Shown here: positions 25,201 through 32,765 of the stretch, in pieces
Numbering within the stretch: position 1 is the first letter of the stretch
How the letters are laid out: the number at the start of each line of letters is the position of its first letter
Assembly (NCBI GenBank): GCA_011391275.1
Contig: JAABQW010000056.1
Coordinates: 1 to 34,264 of the forward strand
DNA length: 34,264 nucleotides
Direction: 5' to 3'
Source: Betaproteobacteria bacterium
Lineage (GTDB): Bacteria > Pseudomonadota > Gammaproteobacteria > Burkholderiales > Usitatibacteraceae
The notes under the pieces: generated by a model
Seen by the model: only the letters and a program-made list of their open reading frames with translations
What the model was told of the DNA's origin: nothing
The model's database searches: none
Position numbers and translations under genes: made by a program

Positions 25201-26295
25201 CTAGTTCGCCTTGCGGCGGATGAGGATGGCGTGGCGATTGAACCCGAAGGCCTCCAGCAGCGCCGCGTTCAATTCCGAAAGATTCGACAGGATTACCCGC
25301 TTGCCGGCGAGCTGGATCGCCTTCACCACCTCGAAGAACTGGGCGCCGGCGGTGAAGTCGATGCGCAGGACCTTGCTCATGTCCACCACGATCTCGGTGC
25401 CCGCCGCCGCATGGGCGGCGAGTTCCGCGAACTGGTTCTGGCTGGCCGTGGAGATGACGCCCTTCATCGAGAAGCCGGCGGCATGCGTGGCCGGCGCCGC
25501 GGGGGCCGCCGGGGTGCGCGCGGCGGCCTGCGCCACCGAGTTCACGTAGACCTCCCAGCTGGGCGGCGAGATCTCGAAGGCGACGGCGTACTCCATGCCC
25601 AGCTCCTCGAACGGCTCGTTCTTGCCCTGCAGCACGTAGAGCTCGAAGAGCAGCAGCCAGAAGCTGCGGATCGCGTCGGAGGCGCGCTCGTTGAAGGCGG
25701 CGCGCAGCACCTGCTCGAGCGACTCCGTGTTGTTGAACCACATCGGCGTGCCGCCGCGCCGCAGCCGCTGCAGGGCGGCGGCCAGGAGCGCCGCCTCGGA
25801 GGCGGTGATCGAGGCGATCTTGGCGAAGTCGATGCGCACCGTCCCCATCGACTCGGCGAAGGCGACGAGCTTCTGGACCTCCGGCGCGAGCTCGCCCAGC
25901 GTGTTGGGCTTGAGCGCGAAGAAGTCCTTGCGCTCGCGGCTCTGCGCGCGCCGCGGGTCCGTGGCGGCCTCGTCGCCGCCCACCCAGGCGGGCGGCGACT
26001 GCTCGAACCGGACCGTGTAGAGGAGCGACAGCGCCTCGTACTCCGAGCGGTTCTGCGTGATCTCGAAGAGGTCGAAGAGCATGAGCCACGGCTGCTTGTT
26101 GGTGCGCGTCGCCGGGTCGCGCGTGAGTTCCTTGAGGATGGCCTCCGCGGGCGCCGCGAGGTTGGCCGCGTAGAGGACGGCGGCCTCCTGCGCCGGCGGC
26201 AGCGGGGCGGAGTGGTACTCCTCGGTGCCGACGCGCGCCGCGGCCCTCGGGCCGGGCCTGGCGGTGGAATGGGTGCCGGTCGCGGTGAAGGCCAC
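25201..26295 (-). CDS. Tandem STAS-domain protein
   Basis: The 364-residue protein appears built from two copies of a unit made of a helical segment plus a STAS-like domain. Helical parts are [19 protein letters not shown]...[10 protein letters not shown] (about 72-103) and [20 protein letters not shown]...[10 protein letters not shown]. The STAS parts are [20 protein letters not shown] and [20 protein letters not shown] with [22 protein letters not shown] domains bind partners or nucleotides in anti-sigma and sulfate-transporter systems; no kinase or anti-sigma gene is nearby. An Ala/Pro linker lies near 270. GTG 26295 is the start, with GAGGAG about 11 nt upstream. It precedes hslV. Role unknown. 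Confidence 0.8.
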   Translation of the reverse strand: MAFTATGTHSTARPGPRAAARVGTEEYHSAPLPPAQEAAVLYAANLAAPAEAILKELTRDPATRTNKQPWLMLFDLFEITQNRSEYEALSLLYTVRFEQSPPAWVGGDEAATDPRRAQSRERKDFFALKPNTLGELAPEVQKLVAFAESMGTVRIDFAKIASITASEAALLAAALQRLRRGGTPMWFNNTESLEQVLRAAFNERASDAIRSFWLLLFELYVLQGKNEPFEELGMEYAVAFEISPPSWEVYVNSVAQAAARTPAAPAAPATHAAGFSMKGVISTASQNQFAELAAHAAAGTEIVVDMSKVLRIDFTAGAQFFEVVKAIQLAGKRVILSNLSELNAALLEAFGFNRHAILIRRKAN

Positions 26296-26310
26296 GGTCG
26301 CTCTCGCTCC

Positions 26311-26826
26311 TCAGGGCTTGACCGGGACCGCGTTGCTGAGCCGGTAGTAGACGACGTCGTTTTCCAGGACCGCCATGCGTCCCGCGATGACGACGGGCTC
26401 GAAGGTGAAGTCGATCGGCTGGTCGGCCAGCACCTCGACGAGGGATTCGGGGCCGGCCGTCAGGCAGAACGAGCAATGCGGCGGGAAGGCCGAGAGCAGG
26501 AAGCGCTTCTGCTTCCTGGCCTGGTCGAGCGGCATCATGAAGCCGTAGAGCTTCACCTGCTGCTTGTCGAGCTCCTTCACTTCCTTCGTGAAAGCGGGAC
26601 CGAATTTCTTGTCGGGCTTCTGCACCGTCCTGGTCGACTGCAGCAGCTGCCACGGCACCGTGCCGGCGGGCGCGGGGTCCGCGCCGATCCAGAAGCCGCC
26701 CTGGCCCGGCGCCTTCGAGGGGTCCTGCGGCTGCAGCGCGGCCGCGCCTCCCGCGAACAGGGCGACCAGGAGCGCGGCGGCGGAGAGTCGGAGGGTTCGG
26801 TGGCGTGCCATGGGCGTGTAGCTCAT
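26311..26826 (-). CDS. DUF3299 periplasmic protein of the zinc-type ABC cluster
   Basis: The 171-residue protein has an N-terminal signal (LRLSAAALLVALFAGGAAA, to about residue 30) and a DUF3299 domain with VKLYGFMMPLDQ, FLLSAFPPHCSFCLTAGP (H117, C118, C121, a possible metal or redox site) and PVVIAGRMAVLENDVVYYRL. DUF3299 proteins are encoded with an FtsX-like permease and an ABC ATPase in zinc-repressed operons such as Vibrio zrg and Pseudomonas PA4063-PA4066. The ATG at 26826 overlaps the permease stop as ATGA; ATG 26811 is a shorter alternative. A periplasmic partner role in zinc handling is inferred from context. Confidence 0.83.
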   Translation of the reverse strand: MSYTPMARHRTLRLSAAALLVALFAGGAAALQPQDPSKAPGQGGFWIGADPAPAGTVPWQLLQSTRTVQKPDKKFGPAFTKEVKELDKQQVKLYGFMMPLDQARKQKRFLLSAFPPHCSFCLTAGPESLVEVLADQPIDFTFEPVVIAGRMAVLENDVVYYRLSNAVPVKP

Positions 26827-27995
26827 CGTCGTGCGAGAAGGCTCGCGGGATCGCTGAAATAGGCCTGCCAGGCAGGTACCAGGCAGGTAAGCGCCCCGAT
26901 GGCGAGAACAGCCGCGGCGAGGACCGCCTCCCCGGGCGCCCAGGCGAGCCCGGTGACCGGCCACGATGCGGCCTCGGCGAGCCACCATCCCAGCGCGTGC
27001 GCCGCGCCGTGCCCGAGAGCGAAACCCAGTATAGCGCCCGCCAGCAGCAGCGTCACGCCTTCGGCCAGCGTGAGCGCGGCGAGCGCGGCAGGGCGCGCGC
27101 CGAGGGTGCGCAGCAGGGCGAGGTCGTAGCGCCGCTCCTGGAGCGCCGAGTTCAGCGCGACGAAGAGGGAAAGGGCCGCGCTCGCCATCAGGACGATCGC
27201 GAACCACTGCAGCGTCTCCACGCCCACGCCCACGAGGTCCAGCAGCCGCGCGCTCTCGTAGGCCGGGGAGGCCGCCTGCATCGCCGTCGTGGCGTTGATG
27301 GCGCGCGGCAGCATCGCGGCGGCCAGCGGCGTCCGGTAGCGCAGCAGGAGCGCGGTGATCTCCGGCCGGGCCGGCGCGTGCTCCTCGTGGACGTGCCAGA
27401 CGCTCTCGACGGAAGTGATCACGAGGCGGTCCGCGACCGTGCCCGTCGGCGCGAGGACGCCGACCACCTGGTAGGGATGGTCCCCGTGGGCCGGGCCGGA
27501 GGCGGCCAGCCCGTGCGCGCCCGTGAGCTTCGCCCCGACCGCGAGGCCCTCGCGGCGCGCGACATCGGCGCCGACGATCGCCTCCATTTCCGCGGCGAAC
27601 ATCCTTCCCTGCGCGATCCTCGCGTCGTAGAGCGCGAGGAAGGATTCGTCCGTGCCCACGATGCGGTGGCCGTGGAACGAGTCGCCCAGCGCGACGGGCG
27701 TGGCCGAGGCGACCATGGGGTTCGCCGCGATCGGGCGCGACTCCTCGAGGCCGATGTTGCCGGTGGGGACGTCGGCGTGGAAGACCGTCGACAGGATGAG
27801 CTGCAACGGGCTTCCCTTGGCGCCCACCACGAGGTCGACGGACTTCGCGTCGCGCGTGAGGCGCTCCTCGGCCTGGTGCGTGACGACGAGGAGGAAGGAG
27901 ATCGTGGCCACGCCCAGCGCGAGCATGGCGACGTTGAGCGCCGTGAGCAGCGGCCGGCTGGCGAGATAGGCGAAGGCGAGGTGGAGGATCCTCAC
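26823..27995 (-). CDS. FtsX-like ABC transporter permease
   Basis: The 390-residue protein has one N-terminal membrane segment (about 15-40), a large periplasmic MacB-PCD-like domain (about 45-260) and three C-terminal segments (about 263-285, 312-338, 358-380). The loop NSALQERRYDLALLRTLGAR is the family's coupling region. It belongs to the MacB/LolC type-VII ABC group, which moves molecules by mechanotransmission rather than through a substrate channel. GTG 27995 overlaps the ATPase stop as GTGA. The periplasmic domain has two scattered His-containing stretches (SFHGHRIVG and VWHVHEEHAP) that may bind metal, which is inference only. Confidence 0.9.
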   Translation of the reverse strand: MRILHLAFAYLASRPLLTALNVAMLALGVATISFLLVVTHQAEERLTRDAKSVDLVVGAKGSPLQLILSTVFHADVPTGNIGLEESRPIAANPMVASATPVALGDSFHGHRIVGTDESFLALYDARIAQGRMFAAEMEAIVGADVARREGLAVGAKLTGAHGLAASGPAHGDHPYQVVGVLAPTGTVADRLVITSVESVWHVHEEHAPARPEITALLLRYRTPLAAAMLPRAINATTAMQAASPAYESARLLDLVGVGVETLQWFAIVLMASAALSLFVALNSALQERRYDLALLRTLGARPAALAALTLAEGVTLLLAGAILGFALGHGAAHALGWWLAEAASWPVTGLAWAPGEAVLAAAVLAIGALTCLVPAWQAYFSDPASLLARR

Positions 27996-28618
27996 AGCTC
28001 GAGTCTCCGCTCGAAGCGGCCGCGGATGCGGTTGTCGTGCGTCGCGACGAGGAGCGTGGCGCCGCAGGCGGCGGCCTGGTCGAGGAGCAGCGCGAGCGCC
28101 TTCGCGCAGTTGGCGTCGTCCAGGGCCGAGGTGGGCTCGTCGGCGAGGATGAGCGAGGGGCGGTTCACCACGGCGCGGGCGATGGCCACGCGCTGCGCCT
28201 CGCCCACCGAGATGTTGCCCGCCCGGGCGCCGCCCAGCCCCGCGATGCCCAGGCTCGCGAGCACCTCGTCGATGCGCGCGTCATCGACCGGGCTGCCTGC
28301 CAGGCGCTGCGCGAGGCGCAGGTTCTCGCGCACCGAGACCACCCCGATCAGGTGCAGCGTCTGCAGCACGAGTCCGACGTGGCGGGCGCGGAAGGCGTCG
28401 CGCGCGGCCGGCGCGAGGCCCGTGACTTCCCGGCCCGCGACGCGGATCGAGCCGGCGGTCGGCGTGGCGAGGCCGGCGATCGCGTTGAGGAGCGTGGTCT
28501 TGCCGCTGCCGGACGGCCCGAGCACGAGGCTCGCGTCCCCCTTCGCCACGTCCCAGGACGGCACCGAGAGGACGGTCCGCCCGGCGTAGTCGTGGCGCAG
28601 GCCGCGGATCTCGAGCAT
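27992..28618 (-). CDS. LolD/MacB-type ABC transporter ATP-binding protein
   Basis: The 208-residue ATPase has Walker A LGPSGSGKTTLL, Q-loop VGLVLQTLHLIGVVSV, Walker B LILADEPTSALDD and the switch His in LLVATHDNRIR. Its signature is ISVGEAQRVAIARAV instead of the common LSGGQQQR, a variant also seen in some LolD-like members. It would energise the FtsX-like permease encoded next, whose start overlaps its stop. The pair plus DUF3299 resembles the zinc-repressed zrg-type transporter. The cobW1 gene ends 16 bp upstream. Confidence 0.92.
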   Translation of the reverse strand: MLEIRGLRHDYAGRTVLSVPSWDVAKGDASLVLGPSGSGKTTLLNAIAGLATPTAGSIRVAGREVTGLAPAARDAFRARHVGLVLQTLHLIGVVSVRENLRLAQRLAGSPVDDARIDEVLASLGIAGLGGARAGNISVGEAQRVAIARAVVNRPSLILADEPTSALDDANCAKALALLLDQAAACGATLLVATHDNRIRGRFERRLEL

Positions 28619-28634
28619 GGGGCGCGGCTCCCGG

Positions 28635-29630
28635 CTACGCCACGCAGTACGCGAGGCCTTCCTCGAACAGCCGGCGGGGGATGCGCCGGCCGATGAACAC
28701 CATCACGCTCTCGCGCGTCTCGCCCGGGCCCCAGGGCTTTCCGGGCGTGCCGCCCATGAGCATGTGCACCCCCTGGAAGATCATGCGGCGCGCATCGCCC
28801 TGGATGTTGAGCACCCCCTTGTAGCGCAGCAGGTCCTCCCCGTAGTTCTGCACCATCAGCGACAGGAAGGTCTCGATCTTCTCCATCTGCAGCGGCCGCG
28901 GGTCCTTCCACACGAAGCTCTTCACGTCGTCGTCGTGGTGGTGATGGGTGTCCTCGAGGAAGGCCGGGTCGATTTCCAGGGCCGCGCTCAGGTTGAAGCC
29001 CCGGATGTCGAGGATCTCGCGGATGTCCGTCTCGCCGAAGTGCACCTTCGTCTGGTGCGCGCGCGGGTTCATGTCGCGCAGCCGCCCCATGAGGTCGGCC
29101 ACCTCGTCCTCGGCGACCAGGTCGGTCTTGGACAGGAGGATGCGGTCCGCGAACCCCACCTGCGCGCGCGCCTCGTCGTGCTCGTCGAGGCTCCTCTGGC
29201 CGTGCTTCGCGTCGACCACGGTGATCACCGCGTCGAGCAGGTACTCGCCGTGGATGCCCTCGTCCATGAAGAACGTCTGCGCCACGGGGCCGGGATTGGC
29301 CAGTCCCGTGGTTTCGATCACGACGCGGTCGAACCTGAGCTTGCCCTGCCTGCGCTTCCTGCCGAGGTCGCCGAGGATGCGCACGAGGTCGCCGCGCACG
29401 GTGCAGCAGAGGCAGCCGTTGTTCATCTCGATGATCTGCTCCTCGCGGTCCTCGACGAGGATCTCGTTGTCCACGCCGGTCTCGCCGAACTCGTTCTCGA
29501 TCACGGCGATCTTCTCGCCGTGCTGCTCGGTGAGGATGCGGTTGAGGAGCGTCGTCTTCCCCGCGCCGAGGAAGCCGGTGAGGATGGTGACGGGGATGAG
29601 GTCCTTGTCGGGATTCGGAACGGCGGCCAT
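28635..29630 (-). CDS. CobW/COG0523 GTPase with His-rich metal loop (first copy)
   Basis: This 331-residue G3E-family GTPase is of the kind that delivers metal, often zinc, to client proteins. It has Walker [10 protein letters not shown] (19-27), the metal-binding CLCC motif (C73, C75, C76) in [24 protein letters not shown]4 motif SKTD (167-170), a metal-binding loop HHHHDDD (229-235) and a CobW C-terminal domain ([20 protein letters not shown]). The ATG follows GAGGT. Position between a Fur-family regulator and a zinc-type ABC cluster favours zinc over cobalt. The client protein is unknown. Confidence 0.92.
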   Translation of the reverse strand: MAAVPNPDKDLIPVTILTGFLGAGKTTLLNRILTEQHGEKIAVIENEFGETGVDNEILVEDREEQIIEMNNGCLCCTVRGDLVRILGDLGRKRRQGKLRFDRVVIETTGLANPGPVAQTFFMDEGIHGEYLLDAVITVVDAKHGQRSLDEHDEARAQVGFADRILLSKTDLVAEDEVADLMGRLRDMNPRAHQTKVHFGETDIREILDIRGFNLSAALEIDPAFLEDTHHHHDDDVKSFVWKDPRPLQMEKIETFLSLMVQNYGEDLLRYKGVLNIQGDARRMIFQGVHMLMGGTPGKPWGPGETRESVMVFIGRRIPRRLFEEGLAYCVA

Positions 29631-29657
29631 GCGTTACCTCTTCGGTGGTGCGGAAAG

Positions 29658-29698
29658 GCGGTCGGAAAAGGGGATCAGGTCCCCGTTTCCGACACCGC
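29658..29698. repeat. REP-like palindrome across the 3' end of the second CobW gene
   Basis: TCGGAAAAGGGGA (29662-29674) and TCCCCGTTTCCGA (29680-29692) are inverted copies with 12 of 13 positions matching around a 5-nt loop. An outer GCGG/CCGC pair (29658-29661, 29695-29698) extends the stem past a 2-nt bulge. The stop codon of the minus-strand CobW gene lies in the loop, and one arm encodes its last residues, VSETGT. Such GGGGA-CC-type palindromes recur as extragenic repeats in proteobacterial genomes, and proteins ending SETGT arise this way. Read leftward, an inner GGGGA/TCCCC stem is followed by TTTT, so it could also weaken readthrough. Confidence 0.75.
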
Positions 29699-30706
29699 TT
29701 CCGGAAGGAAAGATCCCAAGGTCTGGGCGACGAACGACTCTTCAAGGTCGCGGACGATGAAAACGAGCCGCGTGCGCCGGTCGGCATCGGGCCAGGCCGG
29801 CAGGCTCGCGGGCGGGTAAAGGGTGTGCTGCACCGCGTGCACCGCGACGGGGCCCTGCCCGCCGGCCACGTTCACGAGGCCCTTCACGCGCAGGATGCGG
29901 TCACCGGCCAGCTCGAGCAGCGTGGCGAGGGCATCCTCGAAGGCGGGCCATGCAACGGGGCGCTCCGCGAACCAGGCGAACGCGCTCACCCGCGGGTCGT
30001 GGGCGGCGGGCAGCGGCGCGCCCACCCGGCGGTAGACGCCGGCGTTCAGCCACGAGCCCGCGTCCGCGAGGCGGCCCCCGCCGCGGTAGAGGCCCGTGTC
30101 GAGCAGCCGCTCCGGGTCCGCGTCGCCGAGGGTGCTGCGGATGATCGGCGCGCCCGGGTTCAGCGCGCGCAGCCGCTCCTCGAGGCGGTCGAGCTCCCCG
30201 GGCGCGGCGAGATCCGCCTTGGTGACCACGAGCCGGTCGGCCACCGCCGCCTGCTTCACCGCTTCCGGATGGCGCTCGAGCTGCGCCAGGCCGTGCGTCC
30301 CGTCGACCGTCGTCACGATTCCCGAGAGGGAGTAGCGCGCCGCGACGAGCGGCAGCTCGATCAGGGTGCGGGCCAGGGGCGCCGGGTCGGCGAGCCCCGT
30401 GGTCTCGACGATGGCGCGGCGGAAGGCGGGCACCTCGCCCGCGGCGCGCTTGAAGTAGAGGTCGCGCATGGCCTGCACCAGGTCGCCTGCCACCTGGCAG
30501 CAGACGCAGCCGCTGGGCAGGAGCACGATGTTCTCGGAGGCCGTGCGCACGAGCGCGTGGTCGATGGCCACGGGCCCGAACTCGTTCACGATCACCGCGC
30601 AGTCGCCGGCCGCCGGGTGCGCGAGCAGCCGGTTGAGGAGCGTCGTCTTGCCGCTGCCCAGGAAGCCGGTGAGGAGCGTCACGGGCGTGACGGAGGTGGC
30701 GGTCAT
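29675..30706 (-). CDS. CobW/COG0523 GTPase (second copy)
   Basis: A second G3E-family GTPase, 343 residues, clearly diverged from the first. It has Walker A GFLGSGKTT (14-22), the CVCC motif (C67, C69, C70) in LPSGCVCCQVAGD, IVETTGLADPAPLART, G4-like TKAD and a CobW C-terminal domain (RILRVKGLVNVAGGQGPVAV). Unlike the first copy it has no histidine-rich loop, so the two may serve different clients or zinc ranges. The ATG at 30706 is 14 bp after the Fur-family gene. Its C-terminal VSETGT is contributed by the palindromic repeat at 29658-29698, so the original tail may have been replaced. Confidence 0.92.
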   Translation of the reverse strand: MTATSVTPVTLLTGFLGSGKTTLLNRLLAHPAAGDCAVIVNEFGPVAIDHALVRTASENIVLLPSGCVCCQVAGDLVQAMRDLYFKRAAGEVPAFRRAIVETTGLADPAPLARTLIELPLVAARYSLSGIVTTVDGTHGLAQLERHPEAVKQAAVADRLVVTKADLAAPGELDRLEERLRALNPGAPIIRSTLGDADPERLLDTGLYRGGGRLADAGSWLNAGVYRRVGAPLPAAHDPRVSAFAWFAERPVAWPAFEDALATLLELAGDRILRVKGLVNVAGGQGPVAVHAVQHTLYPPASLPAWPDADRRTRLVFIVRDLEESFVAQTLGSFLPEAVSETGT

Positions 30707-30720
30707 GCCGGCGGCCGGGG

Positions 30721-31161
30721 TCAGTGGCAGGAGGCGCAGAGGCCCTGGACGGTGAGTTCCACCTTCTGGGGGAGGAACCCCCGGGGGACCTTCACGTCGG
30801 GCGGGGTCGCCACGGCCTCGAGGCAGACCGTCTTGCCGCAGCGCGAGCAGGTGAAGTGCGCGTGCGGGCCGTGCGAGCTGTCGCGGCTGGCGACGTAGCG
30901 CCATGTCCGGTCCTCGCCGGGAATGCGGTGGGCGAGGCCCAGGGTCACCAGCCGGTCGAGGACGCGGTAGACGGTCACGCGGTCCACCGGCACGCCCGGC
31001 GCCAGCGCCGACTCGATCTCGTGGTGCGTGAGCGCACGCTTCGCGTCGAGCAGCACGGCGAGGACGGCGGTGCGCGGCGCCGTGAGGCGCTCGCCGGCGG
31101 CGCGGATCAGGCGCTGCGCGGCGGCGGCCTTCGCCGGCGGGCGGAGCGTGGCGTTTCCCAT
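30721..31161 (-). CDS. zur: Fur-family regulator, probably Zur
   Basis: The 146-residue protein has a Fur winged helix (LTAPRTAVLAVLLDAKRALT; VDRVTVYRVLDRLVTLGL) and a C-terminal dimerisation domain. That domain has a complete structural zinc site, C105/C108 in FTCSRCGKTVC and C142/C145 in LCASCH. A sensory site is likely from H97/H100/H102, C113 and E115; a cysteine there is typical of Zur rather than Fur. It is the first gene of a run with two CobW GTPases and a zinc-type ABC cluster, which supports Zur. It would repress this cluster when zinc is plentiful. Symbol given on domain plus context. Confidence 0.82.
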   Translation of the reverse strand: MGNATLRPPAKAAAAQRLIRAAGERLTAPRTAVLAVLLDAKRALTHHEIESALAPGVPVDRVTVYRVLDRLVTLGLAHRIPGEDRTWRYVASRDSSHGPHAHFTCSRCGKTVCLEAVATPPDVKVPRGFLPQKVELTVQGLCASCH

Positions 31162-31167
31162 GGGGGG

Positions 31168-31209
31168 ATTCTAGCCGGCGGCGACGTGCAGATGCAATTC
31201 GGTTGCGTC
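31168..31209 (-). promoter_or_regulatory. zur promoter with imperfect palindrome (candidate operator)
   Basis: On the minus strand TAGAAT (31173-31168) is a good -10 box only six C residues from the zur ATG. Transcription would then start at or next to the ATG, a leaderless or nearly leaderless message. At the -35 position lies GATGCAA-TTCGG-TTGCGTC (31191-31209), an inverted repeat with six of seven arm positions matching. A regulator bound there would block RNA polymerase, so it is a candidate autoregulatory Zur box. It is not matched to a known consensus. Confidence 0.45.
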
Positions 31210-31213
31210 CCGC

Positions 31214-32104
31214 TCAGCCCTTGCGGCGGGCCCGCGGGTGCGCCGCGTCATAGACCTTGGCGAGGTGCTGGAAGTCGAGGTGGGTGTAGACCTGCGTGGA
31301 GGAGATGCTCGCGTGCCCGAGCATCTCCTGCACGGCGCGCAGGTCGCCCGAGGACTGCAGCACGTGCGAGGCGAACGAGTGGCGCAGCATGTGCGGGTGC
31401 ACGTCCACCGTGATCCCCGCCGCCAGGGCGCGGCGCTTGATGCGGCGCTGCACCTCGCGCGGCGACAGGCGCCTTCCCGCGCGCCCGACGAAGAGCGCCG
31501 TCTCCCCGGCGGCCGCCAGGCCCGCGCGGACGGGAAGCCAGCGGGCCAGCGCCTCGAGCGCCGGCCCGCCCACGGGCACGATGCGCGTCTTCGATCCCTT
31601 GCCGGTGACGCGGACCTCGCCCGCCGCCGCGTCCACGGAGGCGAGGTCCAGGCCCGTGAGTTCCGAGACGCGCAGCCCGCAGGAATAGGCCATCTCGAAG
31701 AGGGCGCGATCGCGGACGCCGGTCGCGGTGCCGTCGTCCAGCGCCACCAGGCGCGAGGCGTCGTCCGGGGAGAGCGCCTCGGGAAGGGTGCGCGCGGCGC
31801 GTGGCGCGCGGATGCCCTTGCACGGGTTGGCGGCGACCTCGCCATGGCGCGCGAGCCAGTCGTAGAACCCGCGCCAGGACGAGAGCAGGCGCGCGAGCGA
31901 GCGCGGCGCGAGGCCGCCGCCGTGCAGCGCGGCGACGAAGCGACGGATGTCCACGGCGGCGAGCCCGCCGGGATCGCGGCCCGCGGCGAGCTTCACGAGG
32001 AGCTCGCCATCGCGCGTATACGCCGTCAGGGTGTGGGCGGCGAGGCGCCGCTCGTGCCGCAGGAAATCGAGGTAGCGCGCGATCGCGCTAGCCGGCGGGC
32101 TCAC
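31214..32104 (-). CDS. xerC: Tyrosine recombinase XerC
   Basis: XerC with XerD resolves chromosome dimers at dif. The 296-residue protein has the SAM-like N-terminal domain (ARYLDFLRHERRLAAHTL; LLSSWRGFYDWLARHGEVAA) and all catalytic residues: R145 (GLRVSEL), K169 (GKGSK), H238 and R241 (HPHMLRHSFASH), H264 (LGHAS) and Tyr273 (STQVYTHLDFQHL). The end YDAAHPRARRKG closely matches E. coli XerC. GTG 32104 is chosen because it gives the family N-terminus and length; GTG 32134 would add ten residues. Either start overlaps the DUF484 gene, its usual neighbour with dapF. Confidence 0.95.
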   Translation of the reverse strand: MSPPASAIARYLDFLRHERRLAAHTLTAYTRDGELLVKLAAGRDPGGLAAVDIRRFVAALHGGGLAPRSLARLLSSWRGFYDWLARHGEVAANPCKGIRAPRAARTLPEALSPDDASRLVALDDGTATGVRDRALFEMAYSCGLRVSELTGLDLASVDAAAGEVRVTGKGSKTRIVPVGGPALEALARWLPVRAGLAAAGETALFVGRAGRRLSPREVQRRIKRRALAAGITVDVHPHMLRHSFASHVLQSSGDLRAVQEMLGHASISSTQVYTHLDFQHLAKVYDAAHPRARRKG

Positions 32105-32765
32105 GGACCGGGGTGAGGTGGCGCCCGAGCGCACAGGCGAGGAGCTCGCCGATGCGCTCCAGGTACAGCGTGCCCATCTCGGGATAGAAGCGCTGCGCGT
32201 CCTCCGAGGCCAGCGCGAGCACGCCGAAGCACTGCCCGCCGCGGCGCAACGCGACGAGCGCGAAGGACTTCAGGTGCGGCGCCGCGTCCGCGAACCAGGC
32301 GTGGCTCTCGTAGACGGCGTGGGTGCCGCAGTAGGGGGCCGTCATCTGGGCGACGAAGTCGCGCATCTCGGAGGCCACCTGGCCGAACTCCTTCGTCTCG
32401 GGGTCGCTTTCGGCCACCCCCCAGAGGCGCACGGCCACGTGGGGCACGGCGAAGTGGTCCAGGAGGTCGAGGTAGGCGGTGTCGAGGGCGGAGTCGAGGC
32501 CGTTCGCCTCCAGCAGCCGGCACGCGAGGCGGTGCACCTTTCCCGAAAGGACGTCGTTCTCCTCGCCGAAGCCGATGAGCTCGCGAAGCTTGTCCTCGAG
32601 GAGGCGCGTCTTCTCGCGCACCGCCACGAGCTGGCGCTCGCCGATCGACACGGCGCGCCCGCCGTGGGGATGGGGGATCTGCAGGTTGACCAGCAGGTCG
32701 ACGTTCTGTTCGAAAAAACCGGGGTTCTGGCGGATGAAATCGGCGACTTGTTCCGGGGTCAGCAA
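32088..32765 (-). CDS. DUF484 family protein
   Basis: The 225-residue protein has the DUF484 N-terminus ([36 protein letters not shown]), a coiled coil near 40-75 ([20 protein letters not shown]) and a GAF-like domain ending [20 protein letters not shown]. The function is unknown; it is nearly always found between dapF and xerC, as here. The start is TTG 32765 with a clear AGGAG 8 nt upstream, overlapping the dapF stop by 7 nt. The xerC start lies within its 3' end. Tight overlaps on both sides imply co-translation of dapF, DUF484 and xerC. Confidence 0.92.
   Translation of the reverse strand: MLTPEQVADFIRQNPGFFEQNVDLLVNLQIPHPHGGRAVSIGERQLVAVREKTRLLEDKLRELIGFGEENDVLSGKVHRLACRLLEANGLDSALDTAYLDLLDHFAVPHVAVRLWGVAESDPETKEFGQVASEMRDFVAQMTAPYCGTHAVYESHAWFADAAPHLKSFALVALRRGGQCFGVLALASEDAQRFYPEMGTLYLERIGELLACALGRHLTPVREPAG

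Noticed and set aside
26311-31161. Cobalamin (cobalt) pathway because of the CobW names
   Set aside because: No cob/cbi genes are present. A Zur-like regulator and the DUF3299/FtsX/ABC set point to zinc instead.
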